Below are positions 56,566-64,000 of a stretch of 64,000 bases of DNA, one piece after another (within the stretch, counting starts at the first letter, position 1; every line of letters begins with the position of its first letter). Both the position numbers and the translations under genes were made by a program. This DNA is from Eubacterium multiforme (lineage in GTDB: Bacteria > Bacillota > Clostridia > Clostridiales > Clostridiaceae): NCBI RefSeq assembly GCF_030813415.1, contig NZ_JAUSUF010000002.1, forward strand, positions 62,001 through 126,000. Reading direction: 5' to 3'. The notes beneath the pieces are model-generated. The model did no database searches. It was not told the DNA's origin and saw only the letters and a list, made by a program, of their open reading frames with translations.

Positions 56566-56850
56566 ATGGATAAAACAAAGAAATTTACCCCAACTAAAGA
56601 AGAGGCTTGTAGATTGGCAGATGACTATTGGAAAAATTTATCACAATATAGTGAAAGGTTTCTTGATGAATTAAGTGAGACAATAATGGCAAATGCTAAA
56701 TTAGGACGATATGAAGTTATGAAAGAAATTCTAATATCTGAAGAAAAATACATAAAAGATAAGCTTCAAGATGTTGGATATGACATTGAATTAATTCCGA
56801 AGGACGATAAGTATGATTTTATTAAAGTTAAATTTTATGAAAGTGTATAA
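56566..56850 (+). CDS. Small cytoplasmic protein of unknown function
   Basis: The 94-aa product is rich in Lys and Glu, with an N-terminal helix (EEACRLADDYWKNLSQYSERF) and a short C-terminal beta-like end (YDFIKVKFYESV). No membrane segment or known motif is recognised. An excellent AAAGGAGGT site lies before the ATG and a terminator follows, supporting a real gene. Function not assignable. Confidence 0.7.
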   Translation: MDKTKKFTPTKEEACRLADDYWKNLSQYSERFLDELSETIMANAKLGRYEVMKEILISEEKYIKDKLQDVGYDIELIPKDDKYDFIKVKFYESV

Positions 56851-56913
56851 TATTAGTTAACTAATCAAAGGCAAAAAGGGAAAAATTGAATTTCTATTTA
56901 AAATTACAGTTTT

Positions 56914-56955
56914 TTAAAGTCATGTAATATATAAATTTTACATGACTTTAAATTT
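56914..56955 (+). terminator. Terminator after the 94-aa gene
   Basis: AAAGTCATGTAA pairs perfectly with TTACATGACTTT around a 10-nt loop, followed by AAATTT; the T-run is weak. Confidence 0.65.
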
Positions 56956-56982
56956 ATAAAAGATAAATGGGAGATGAGGATA

Positions 56983-57435
56983 TTGCTAAAATTACTTAGT
57001 ATGAATGAGAAAGAACTTAAGGTTTATTTAGAGCATATAATTAAAATTTATGCAAGTGAAAAAGTTGAAGCTAAAAATTGGAATGAGGAAGAAGCAGAAG
57101 AAAAATCAAGAGAACAAATAATGAAAACGTTAGAGAAGGGAATTAATGAAGAAAATCAATATTTATTTGTTATTAATTATAATGATAATTTTGCTGGATA
57201 TGTATGGATTGAAATATATAAAGATGAAGGAATGATTAATGATATCTGGATAAAAGAAGATTTACGTGGAATTGGACTAGGCAAAAAAACTATGAAACTA
57301 ATAGAGGAAAAGTTTAAGGAATTTAATGTAAATAAAATATTATTACATGTATTTTATCATAATAAATATGCTATTAAATTATATGAGGATTTAGGTTATA
57401 AAATATCTAATTTATATATGTATAAAATTTTATAA
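56983..57435 (+). CDS. GNAT-family N-acetyltransferase
   Basis: The 150-aa product has the acetyl-CoA binding core INDIWIKEDLRGIGLGKKTM (R/QxxGxG/A) and the C-terminal NKYAIKLYEDLGYK motif of GNAT enzymes. Acceptor substrate unknown. The TTG at 56983 is preferred, with GGGAG 9 bp before it; an ATG at 56974 directly abuts that site. Confidence 0.82.
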   Translation: MLKLLSMNEKELKVYLEHIIKIYASEKVEAKNWNEEEAEEKSREQIMKTLEKGINEENQYLFVINYNDNFAGYVWIEIYKDEGMINDIWIKEDLRGIGLGKKTMKLIEEKFKEFNVNKILLHVFYHNKYAIKLYEDLGYKISNLYMYKIL

Positions 57436-57498
57436 TAGATTAAAGTAAGATTTATATTAAATGAGGTGAAATTTTTATTAGTAGAGAGAAGGCGTATT

Positions 57499-57978
57499 AT
57501 GAACATAGATTGTGGATTTACAAAAGAAAATGGTTGGTTTAGGTGTAGAGCAGCTGCAATTATTATTGAAGATGGATATATTCTTTTTGCAAAAAACTCC
57601 TTAGATAATTACTATTATTCAGTTGGCGGCGGAATTCATTTAGGAGAAAAGGCAGAAGATGCGGTAAAAAGAGAAGTATTAGAAGAAACTGGAGTAAATT
57701 ATGAAGTTGAAAGACTTGCATTTATACATGAAAATTTTTTTAATGGACAAGGAACCTTAGATGGATTTAAATGCCATGAAGTTACATTTTATTTCTTAAT
57801 GAAACCAAGAGGAACTAAAAAATTAAATAGTAATAGTTATACTCAAGGTGTTAAAGAATATATGCATTGGATTTTAATAGATGAACTTCATAAATATGTA
57901 GCTTATCCAACTTTTTTTAAAGAAAAGCTTCAGAGCATAAATGATGGAATAGAACATATTGTTACATATGAGTACTAA
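57499..57978 (+). CDS. NUDIX hydrolase
   Basis: The 159-aa product has a complete Nudix box from GGGIHLGEKAEDAV through KREVLEETGV with the metal-binding glutamates, preceded by CRAAAIIIEDGYILFAKN. It hydrolyses some nucleoside-diphosphate-linked compound; the substrate is unknown. The ATG at 57499 has AGAAGG upstream; a GTG at 57466 in frame would add 11 residues that do not look like the family. Confidence 0.86.
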   Translation: MNIDCGFTKENGWFRCRAAAIIIEDGYILFAKNSLDNYYYSVGGGIHLGEKAEDAVKREVLEETGVNYEVERLAFIHENFFNGQGTLDGFKCHEVTFYFLMKPRGTKKLNSNSYTQGVKEYMHWILIDELHKYVAYPTFFKEKLQSINDGIEHIVTYEY

Positions 57979-57986
57979 TAAATAGT

Positions 57987-58024
57987 AAAAAAACCTCTGT
58001 TTTATTAAACAAGAGGTTTTTTTC
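57987..58024. terminator. Bidirectional terminator between the NUDIX and DUF2680-like genes
   Basis: AAACCTCT pairs with AGAGGTTT around an AT-rich loop with partial pairing (GTTTTATTAAAC), followed by seven T; the complementary strand also ends in T. Confidence 0.85.
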
Positions 58025-58050
58025 TTTAAATAATTAATTCATTTAGAAAA

Positions 58051-58485
58051 CTATTTATTAATACAAGAGCCATTTCCCTTAAAAGCACCCTTACCATTTC
58101 CTTTATTTAATTTAAGTCTTATTTTATTATTATTTGAACCATTACCATCACAATTAGCCTGATTAGTTTCTAAGTCTTTAATAATTTTTTCTCCTTCTGC
58201 TTTAGTTAAAGTTCCATTAGCTACCTTTTCATTTATTTGTTCTTTTTTAAACTTAATATTTTCTTTCTTAAATTCATTAAGTTTAGAAGCTTCCTTAGCT
58301 ATAGTTCCATAAGTTTTATTTTTACTTGTATGTTCTTCTATTATACTTTCAGTTGTACGTCCAGTAAGTTCAGAAACTATATCAGCTGGTGAATTATATT
58401 TTGAAGATGCAAAAGCTGTTATTGAAGTAATACAAGTACCTGCTATTAATGTACTTGTTAAAAGAATTTTACTTAAATTTTTCAT
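58051..58485 (-). CDS. Secreted DUF2680-like protein
   Basis: The 144-aa product begins with a clear signal peptide (basic start, hydrophobic LLTSTLIAGTCITSITAF, cleavage after AFA near residue 26). The mature part has NSPADIVSELTGRTTESI, a Lys-rich helix and the KVANGTLTKAEGEKII motif typical of DUF2680 proteins, ending in an Asn/Gly-rich tail. Function unknown. AGGAGG precedes the ATG on the minus strand. It diverges from a two-component system, its likely regulator. Confidence 0.78.
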   Translation of the reverse strand: MKNLSKILLTSTLIAGTCITSITAFASSKYNSPADIVSELTGRTTESIIEEHTSKNKTYGTIAKEASKLNEFKKENIKFKKEQINEKVANGTLTKAEGEKIIKDLETNQANCDGNGSNNNKIRLKLNKGNGKGAFKGNGSCINK

Positions 58486-58666
58486 ATTAAATTCCTCCTA
58501 AAAATTAAATTTTATTTTTTACAATTATAGGATACTAATAGGCTGTGACGAATTTATGTTTTTATTTTTCTTTTTTTATGAAAAAATATTTTATAAAACA
58601 TAGAAAAAACAAAATTAATAAATATAATTAATTTATAGAGTTATATATTGGGAAAGGGTTGATAGA

Positions 58667-59359
58667 GTGGAAAATATACTTATTGCAGATGATAATAAGC
58701 AAATATCTTCAGTTTTAGGGGAATATTCAAAAAAAGAAGGGTTTAATCCTATTATTGTATATGATGGGGAAGAGGCAATACTTGAATTTAAAAGAAATAA
58801 ATTTAATATGGTATTGTTAGATGTTATGATGCCAAAAAAAGATGGTTTTGAAGTTTGCAGAGAAATTAGAAAAGATTCAAATGTGCCAATAATTATGATA
58901 ACTGCAAGAGGAGAAGATTTTGAAAAAATAATGGGACTTGATATAGGTGCTGATGATTATATTGTAAAACCATTTTCTCCAGGAGAAGTTATGGCAAGAG
59001 TTAGGGCAATTCTTAGAAGGATAAATAGAAGTTGTGATATTTCAGATATTATATCTATAGATAATCTTACTATTAATACAAGTAACTTCTTAGTTAATAT
59101 AGATAATAATGAAATATCTCTTACAAAAAAAGAATTTGAAATTTTATTAATGCTTGCAGATAATAAAAATAAAGTTTTTACAAGGGATAATTTATTAAAT
59201 AGTTTATGGGGATATGAGTATTTGGGAGATACTCGTACTGTTGACTCTCACATAAAAAGACTTAGAGCAAAATTAGATTTATATAATCATGATACTTGGG
59301 ATATAAAAACCATTTGGGGAATGGGATACAAATTTGAGGTAAATAACCATGAAAAATAA
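58667..59359 (+). CDS. OmpR/PhoB-family response regulator
   Basis: The 230-aa protein has a receiver domain with the acidic pair ADDNK, phosphoacceptor D52 (LLDVMMPKKDGFEV), Thr in MITARGED and the Lys in IVKPFSPGEV. A winged-helix DNA-binding domain follows (LTKKEFEILLMLADN; TRTVDSHIKRLRAKL; WGMGYKF). The start is GTG. The next gene, its histidine kinase, overlaps by 11 bp. Target genes unknown; the divergent secreted-protein gene is a candidate. Confidence 0.92.
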   Translation: MENILIADDNKQISSVLGEYSKKEGFNPIIVYDGEEAILEFKRNKFNMVLLDVMMPKKDGFEVCREIRKDSNVPIIMITARGEDFEKIMGLDIGADDYIVKPFSPGEVMARVRAILRRINRSCDISDIISIDNLTINTSNFLVNIDNNEISLTKKEFEILLMLADNKNKVFTRDNLLNSLWGYEYLGDTRTVDSHIKRLRAKLDLYNHDTWDIKTIWGMGYKFEVNNHEK

Positions 59360-60806
59360 AATTGCAAAAAAGTTAATATTATATTTTTTAATATCATTAA
59401 CTATATTTTCAGTAATAATAGGAGGAGTGTTCTCTTTTTTATTTAAAAAGCATTCAGTAGGAATTCATAAGAGTGATTTAGAAATGAGAGCTATTCAAAT
59501 ATCAAATACTTTATCAGAATATTGGAATGAATTTGGAGAATATGGACATAAAAAAGGATCAGGTTATGGAGCATATATGAAATTCTTAGGGGATATAGCT
59601 ATGTCTGATTTTTGGGTAATAGATAAAGATAAACAAATACTAACTTATGGTATAAGAAATAATGATATTTCAAATAATACTTTGCCAAGTGGAGCAGAGA
59701 TTGGAATAGAGGAAGCTTTTAAAGGAAATATATATTTTAGTGAAGATTTTACTAATTTATTTGGAAGAAAATCAATAATAGTAGCTAACCCAATAAAGAA
59801 TAGAAATAAAGTAATTGGAGTTGTACTTTTATATTCTCCTATAGATGGAATAGACTTAGCTGTTAAAGAGGGAATAAAAACATTATTTATAAGTATTATA
59901 ACTGCATTGATTATATCTTGGACAATAGCTATAATATTATCTTTTAAATTTACTAAACCTTTAAAAAAGATAAAAGATACAGCAAAATCTTTATCAAATG
60001 GAAACTATAAAGTTAAAACAGAAGTAAATCAAGATGATGAAATTGGGGATCTTGCAAAAACAATAGATTTATTATCAGATAGGTTATATGATGCCTCAAA
60101 AGAAAGTGAAAGGTTAGAAAAAATGAGGCGTGATTTTGTGTCTAATATATCTCATGAATTAAGAACTCCAGTAACTGTAATAAGAGGTTCTCTAGAGGCT
60201 ATATGTGATGGCGTTATTTATAAAGATGAGGAAATAAAAGAATATAATAATCAAATGTTATTAGAAACAATACATCTTCAAAGGCTCGTTAATGATTTAT
60301 TAGATTTATCAAGGCTACAAAATATAGATTTTAAAATGGATATGGTTGTACTAAATTTTGGAGATATTATTGAGGATGTTATAAGAGGAATGAATAGATT
60401 AGCCAAATCAAAAAACATAAAAATAATTAGAAATTATAATGAAGCTAATTTTAAAATAGTTGGTGATTATAATAGATTAAGACAGATGATAATTATTATA
60501 TTAGATAATGCAATAAAATTTTCAGAAAAAGATTCATCTATATATGTAGAAATTAAAGATTATGATAAATATTTTTCTTTATCTATAATAAATAAAGGAA
60601 TTGGAATTAAAGAAGAAGAGATACCATATATTTTTGATAGGTTTCATAAAACAAGGATAGAGGAAAATAAAAGTGGAACTGGATTAGGACTTTCAATAGC
60701 AAAACAAATAGCAGATAGACATAATATAAAAATAGAAGTTTATAGTGAAATTAATAGTATTACTGAATTTAAGTTTATTATAAATAAGAGTGTTATTATA
60801 AATTAA
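59349..60806 (+). CDS. Membrane sensor histidine kinase
   Basis: The 485-aa partner of the regulator has TM1 (~9-31), an extracytoplasmic sensor of ~135 aa, TM2 (~175-197), a HAMP domain, the phosphoacceptor H269 in SNISHELRTP, an N box (ILDNAIKFSEK), G1 (NKGIGIKEEEIPYIF) and G2 (GTGLGLSIAK). The sensor contains a FWVIDKDKQILTYG segment suggestive of a Cache/PAS-like fold. Ligand unknown. Confidence 0.92.
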   Translation: MKNKIAKKLILYFLISLTIFSVIIGGVFSFLFKKHSVGIHKSDLEMRAIQISNTLSEYWNEFGEYGHKKGSGYGAYMKFLGDIAMSDFWVIDKDKQILTYGIRNNDISNNTLPSGAEIGIEEAFKGNIYFSEDFTNLFGRKSIIVANPIKNRNKVIGVVLLYSPIDGIDLAVKEGIKTLFISIITALIISWTIAIILSFKFTKPLKKIKDTAKSLSNGNYKVKTEVNQDDEIGDLAKTIDLLSDRLYDASKESERLEKMRRDFVSNISHELRTPVTVIRGSLEAICDGVIYKDEEIKEYNNQMLLETIHLQRLVNDLLDLSRLQNIDFKMDMVVLNFGDIIEDVIRGMNRLAKSKNIKIIRNYNEANFKIVGDYNRLRQMIIIILDNAIKFSEKDSSIYVEIKDYDKYFSLSIINKGIGIKEEEIPYIFDRFHKTRIEENKSGTGLGLSIAKQIADRHNIKIEVYSEINSITEFKFIINKSVIIN

Positions 60807-60939
60807 GTGAAATTAACTTATAGTTAAATTTAGCTTATATAAAGTGATGAAGATTCAATTGTAGTTAAATATAGTACTTGATAAAATAATTAATATAAGA
60901 AGATTTTGATAATAATATTAAGAAGGTGTAAGTATTAAT

Positions 60940-61986
60940 ATGAAAATAAATGAAATTATAAAAGATAGACGAAATATGCAAGGTTTAACCCAAAGAGAAG
61001 TTGCTGATTATCTTGGAGTATCCACTCCAGCAGTTAATAAATAGGAAAAGGGTATTAGCTATCCTGACATTACTCTTTTACCACCTTTAGCAAGACTTTT
61101 GAAAGTAGATTTAAATACATTACTTTCTTTTAAAGAGGATTTATCAGAAGAAGATATAGGTAAATTTATTAATGAATTAGGAATAATAATTAGTGATGAA
61201 GGATTTGATATAGGATTTGAAAAGGCAATGGATAAAATAAATGAATATCCAGTTTGTGATAAACTTATTATAAATGTTGCAATATTATTACAAGGCTCTA
61301 TGATTATGTTTGATGTAAAAAATAAAGATTTTTATGAAAATCATATAGAAAAATTATTTGGGAAAGTAGTAAAAATTGAAGATATAGAAATCAAAAATCA
61401 GGCTATTTCTATATTGATTAATAAGTATTTAGAAAAAAAAGAATATGAAAAGGCACAGCATTGTATTAATAAACTTCCTAATATTACTTACGATAAAAAA
61501 CAACTACAAGGAAGACTTTACTATAAATCAGGTGAATTTAATAAAGCTTGTGAAATATTTGAAAATAAATTAATTTCAGCTACAAGTGAAATATTTTCAA
61601 TCTTATTATCTATGATGGAAATAGCATTGAAAGAAAATCGAAATAAGGATGCAAAATATTTTGCTAAGATTTTAGAGAAAACAACAGAATTATACGACTT
61701 ATGGGAATATAATTCTGTTGTTGGATATTGGCAATTATATACATCACAAAAAGATGTTGATAACTGCATATTAGTATTAAAAAAGATGCTATTAGCAATG
61801 AATCAAAAATGGAATATATCGAAATCTACTTTGTATAAACATATAAAGATTAAAGACAATAATGAAGATTTTCATGAAAAATTTGTATCAAATTTTGTAA
61901 AAGCACTTAAAAGTGATAGAGATGATGATTTAAAATTTCTTAAAGATAATAAGGAGTTTTTAGATTTACTAAATGAGTACGAATAA
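60940..61986 (+). pseudogene. XRE-type helix-turn-helix regulator interrupted by an in-frame TAG
   Basis: From ATG 60940 (AGAAGGTG upstream) the frame reads an XRE helix-turn-helix (KDRRNMQGLTQREVADYLG, STPAVNK), then TAG at 61042-61044, then continues in the same frame EKGISYPDITLLPPLARLLK and a ~295-aa helical, TPR-like region to the stop at 61986. Relatives have Trp at the TAG position (xKWExGxSYPD), so a single TGG-to-TAG change explains it. Without the stop it would be 348 aa. Downstream ATG 61099 gives a product without the DNA-binding domain. Otherwise intact, so the change is recent or a sequencing error. Confidence 0.82.
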
Positions 61987-62020
61987 TATTTATAAATTAT
62001 TGTAATTTGAATAATGAGAA

Positions 62021-62049
62021 TTGAACATTAAATAATTTAAGTGTATAAT
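62021..62049 (+). promoter_or_regulatory. Promoter of the hisS leader
   Basis: TTGAAC (62021-62026) and TATAAT (62044-62049) with a 17-bp spacer. Transcription would begin near 62056, 23 nt before the leader-peptide start codon. Confidence 0.85.
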
Positions 62050-62078
62050 GTTAACAATATAGTTTTAGGAGGAAAGTT

Positions 62079-62129
62079 ATGATAACACTTAATATCATTA
62101 GAGAAAACAGAATACATCATCATTACTAG
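62079..62129 (+). CDS. Histidine leader peptide of hisS
   Basis: A 16-codon ORF, MITLNIIRENRIHHHY, with an ideal AGGAGG site (62067-62072) 6 nt before its ATG. It ends in three consecutive His codons (CAT 62115-62123) and Tyr, and the stop is TAG at 62127. It sits between a strong promoter and a terminator, upstream of hisS. The design matches leader peptides that sense charged tRNA by ribosome stalling. No similarity to a stable protein is expected. Confidence 0.82.
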   Translation: MITLNIIRENRIHHHY

Positions 62130-62261
62130 AGACTTGATCTGTATAAAATCAGATACAAGTCTATTGCTATTTAGGCTTGTATCTCTAGGTAATGATAAAT
62201 TAAGTGAAATCATAATTTATTTAAAGCCATGTGGGATATATTCCTACATGGCTTTTACTTT
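62119..62261 (+). promoter_or_regulatory. Transcription attenuator of hisS
   Basis: Segment 1 (62130-62141) pairs with segment 2 (62150-62162), 12 bp with one bulge. Segment 2 (62152-62162) pairs instead with segment 3 (62173-62183), 11 bp. The His codons and stop region (62119-62132) pair with 62182-62196, 14 bp with one bulge. A terminator stem at 62223-62255 with a T-rich end follows. Segment 3 GGCTT (62174-62178) is complementary to AAGCC (62224-62228) in the terminator. This gives several exclusive folds controlled by where the leader ribosome stops. Logic inferred. Confidence 0.72.
62223..62261 (+). terminator. Intrinsic terminator in the hisS leader
   Basis: AAAGCCATGT pairs perfectly with ACATGGCTTT, extended by GGA/TTCC-type pairs to a small loop, and is followed by TTTTACTTTT. 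It lies 34 bp before the hisS start, so it must be bypassed for hisS expression from the leader promoter. Confidence 0.85.
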
Positions 62262-62294
62262 TATAAAAAATAAATATATAGGAGAGAGATAACA

Positions 62295-63587
62295 ATGAAA
62301 AGAGATATTACAAAACCAAGTATATTACCTGGGTTCATGGAGTTATTACCAAAGGAGCAAGAGATATTTAATGATATAATATCTAAAATAACAAAGGTAT
62401 ACGAAGAGAATGGATGTTTAGCAATAGATACACCTATAATAGAAAAAGAAGAAGTATTACTTGCAAAGACAGGAGGAGAAACAGAAAAGCAAGTATATAC
62501 ATTTCAGAAAGGGAAAAATAATCTAGCATTAAGATTTGATTTAACGGTGCCATTTGCTAGGTATGTAGCTCAATATTATAATGATTTAACATTTCCATTT
62601 AAAAGGTATCAAATAGGAAAAGTATATAGAGGAGAAAGGAATCAAAAAGGTAGGTATAGAGAATTTTATCAATGTGATGTTGATGTTATAGGGAAAGAAA
62701 AATTAAGTATATATAATGATGCATGGGTTATACGTTTAGCTTCTAAAGCTTTTAAATCAATAGGATTAACTAATTATAAATTTCAGATAAGTAATAGAAA
62801 GATATTAAATGGCATATTAGCTGAATTAGAAATAGATAAATGTAATGAAGTTATTATATTAATAGATAAGTATGACAAGATAGGTAAAGAAGCATTTTCT
62901 AAAGAACTAGAAAATCTTATAGGACTTAAAAAAAGCCAATATATTAATAAAGTATTAGGAATAAGAGGTAATAATAAAGAAAGAATAGATACACTTTTAA
63001 GACTTAATATTAAAAATAAATATTTTATAGAAGGAATAAAAGAGTTAAAAAAGGTATGTTATATATTAGATATATTAGGAATAAGTGATAAAGAATTTGA
63101 AGTAAATTTAAAGATTATAAGAGGTTTAGATTATTATACTGGAACAGTTTTTGAAACTGTATTAATAGGAAATGAAAGTTATGGTTCTATTTGCTCTGGT
63201 GGAAGGTATGATAATTTAGCGGAAAATTATACTAATAATATGTTACCTGGAGTTGGTATATCAATAGGGATAACTAAATTATTCTTTATTTTAAAAGAAA
63301 TAGGATTTATAGATAACTATGAAATAGAAAATAGGTTAGATTATTTAATAATACCTATAGGAGATACAATTGAATATTGTATAGATGTAATGATATCTTT
63401 ACAGAAAAAAGAGAAAAGAGTTACAGTTTATTTTGAAGAAGACTCATTAAAGAAAAAAATGAATTATGCTAATAAAATAGGTGTTAATAATGTAATATTA
63501 ATTGGTGAAGAGGAACTAGAAAGTAAATCAATTAAAATAAAAAATATGAATTCAGGTAAAAGTGAAAATATTAAATTTGATTATTAA
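62295..63587 (+). CDS. hisS: Histidyl-tRNA synthetase
   Basis: The 430-aa class II synthetase has motif 1 near the start (LPGFMELLPKEQ...), motif 2 (YQIGKVYRGERNQKGRYREF), the histidine-specific motifs IRGLDYYTGTVFE and SGGRYDNLAENY, motif 3 (GVGISIGITKLFFIL) and a C-terminal anticodon-binding domain (LDYLIIPIGDT...). The full set of motifs and the C-terminal domain argue for true HisS rather than HisZ. Its location, away from relA/aspS genes, suggests a second copy. GGAGAG lies 8 bp before the ATG. Confidence 0.92.
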   Translation: MKRDITKPSILPGFMELLPKEQEIFNDIISKITKVYEENGCLAIDTPIIEKEEVLLAKTGGETEKQVYTFQKGKNNLALRFDLTVPFARYVAQYYNDLTFPFKRYQIGKVYRGERNQKGRYREFYQCDVDVIGKEKLSIYNDAWVIRLASKAFKSIGLTNYKFQISNRKILNGILAELEIDKCNEVIILIDKYDKIGKEAFSKELENLIGLKKSQYINKVLGIRGNNKERIDTLLRLNIKNKYFIEGIKELKKVCYILDILGISDKEFEVNLKIIRGLDYYTGTVFETVLIGNESYGSICSGGRYDNLAENYTNNMLPGVGISIGITKLFFILKEIGFIDNYEIENRLDYLIIPIGDTIEYCIDVMISLQKKEKRVTVYFEEDSLKKKMNYANKIGVNNVILIGEEELESKSIKIKNMNSGKSENIKFDY

Positions 63588-63608
63588 TAATTTTATTATA
63601 TAAAAAGA

Positions 63609-63656
63609 CTCTATATATAGACCTCTTTACCATTGTCTATATATAGAGCATTTTTA
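63609..63656. terminator. Terminator between hisS and the thioesterase gene
   Basis: CTCTATATATAGAC pairs perfectly with GTCTATATATAGAG around a 12-nt loop, followed by CATTTTT. It lies between convergent genes. Confidence 0.82.
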
Positions 63657-63666
63657 TAATTATATG

Positions 63667-64000
63667 TTATTTTTTCTTCCATGTAAATTGTAATTTAGTA
63701 AGAAGTTTACCAGTATTTGTACTTGTAATACTATGAATAGTTGTAATATCTTTATTATCATTATAAATTACTTCAGATGAAATATGTAATGTATCCCCAT
63801 CAGTAGTTTCCTTTTTAAATAGTACTTTAATATTAAATAACTCGTATTCATTTAAAATAGATCTTGGCAAAGTATCCATTGCCATTTCCATATACCTTAC
63901 ATTATTTACATGTCCATTAGAGTCTATATCACTATATCTAACAGGGTAGTCTTTAATATAATCCTCTTTTTGAATTTTAGGAATATCATCTAAAGCAGGT
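63667..64000 (-). CDS. Acyl-ACP thioesterase, C-terminal part (cut by window edge)
   Basis: The minus-strand frame is open from the right edge to the stop at 63667 (~110 codons visible). It reads ...DYPVRYSDIDSNGHVNNVRYMEMAMD..., the second hotdog-domain motif of FatA/FatB-type acyl-[acyl carrier protein] thioesterases, and ends LTKLQFTWKKK. The enzyme releases fatty acids from ACP. The N-terminal hotdog domain and start lie beyond base 64000; the ATG at 63891 is internal. Confidence 0.85.
   Translation of the reverse strand, partial: PALDDIPKIQKEDYIKDYPVRYSDIDSNGHVNNVRYMEMAMDTLPRSILNEYELFNIKVLFKKETTDGDTLHISSEVIYNDNKDITTIHSITSTNTGKLLTKLQFTWKKK

Noticed and set aside
60940-61986. TAG read as pyrrolysine
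   Set aside because: The position aligns with a conserved Trp in XRE regulators, and no pyl genes are in the window; a simple nonsense change is the better explanation.
62056-62294. T-box riboswitch before hisS
   Set aside because: The region has no conserved T-box sequence (AGGGTGG...ACCGCG type) and no long specifier stem; instead it encodes a translated leader peptide and competing hairpins.
1-64000. tRNA, rRNA, insertion sequences
   Set aside because: No CCA-ending cloverleaf-like genes, rRNA segments or transposase ORFs were recognised on reading; a covariance-model scan could not be run here.

Overview
The window is low-GC, AT-rich Firmicute DNA. Its gene order, strong AGGAGG-type ribosome binding sites, TTG/GTG starts, PolC-type DNA polymerase and sporulation genes (spoVS, a YlmC/YmxH-type gene) place it in Clostridium sensu stricto (cluster I). 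The species cannot be named from this sequence alone. Almost everything runs on the + strand. Both ends cut through genes: the tail of tsf on the left and the tail of a minus-strand acyl-ACP thioesterase on the right.

Region 1 (1-32.6 kb) is a conserved housekeeping block. It holds translation elongation and recycling (tsf, pyrH, frr), envelope lipid and isoprenoid synthesis (uppS, cdsA, dxr, rseP, ispG) interrupted by two extra membrane-protein genes, and then polC. The nusA-infB block follows (rimP, nusA, rnpM/ylxR, an L7Ae-like gene, infB, rbfA, nrnA, truB, ribF), then rpsO, pnp, an M16 peptidase, a PRC-barrel gene, aspartokinase, a TepA/ClpP-like protease, ftsK/spoIIIE, rimO, pgsA and recA. 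Region 2 (32.6-38.4 kb) carries rny, spoVS, ptsH, a DUF378 gene, purB and an MFS transporter.

Region 3 (38.4-47.2 kb) is an eleven-gene cobalamin operon. It combines nucleotide-loop assembly (cobT, cobU, cobS, a second degenerate CobU-like gene, a CobC-type phosphatase), a BtuFCD-type ABC importer, a DUF71/COG2102 ATP-pyrophosphatase, cobQ and an unknown small membrane protein. It ends in a strong terminator whose left arm lies inside the last gene. No cobalamin riboswitch fits in front of it. Region 4 (47.2-60.8 kb) is accessory: iron alcohol dehydrogenase, ilvE, a FUSC-type membrane protein, a small alpha/beta hydrolase, 3-methyladenine glycosylase, cupin, DUF4317, SDR, GNAT and NUDIX genes, and a two-component system divergent from a secreted DUF2680-like protein.

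Region 5 (60.8-64 kb) is the most unusual. An XRE-type regulator gene is interrupted by an in-frame TAG exactly where a conserved Trp codon is expected. A histidyl-tRNA synthetase gene follows. Its roughly 240-nt leader has a clear promoter, a 16-codon leader peptide ending His-His-His-Tyr, mutually exclusive hairpins and an intrinsic terminator, which is the layout of ribosome-mediated transcription attenuation rather than the T-box expected for a Firmicute aminoacyl-tRNA synthetase gene.

Other regulatory signals are readable: a LexA box overlapping the recA start region, a sigma-H-like promoter for spoVS, leader hairpins before rimP and rpsO, a perfect inverted repeat bracketing the -10 of the MFS gene, and palindromes before the alcohol dehydrogenase and FUSC genes.
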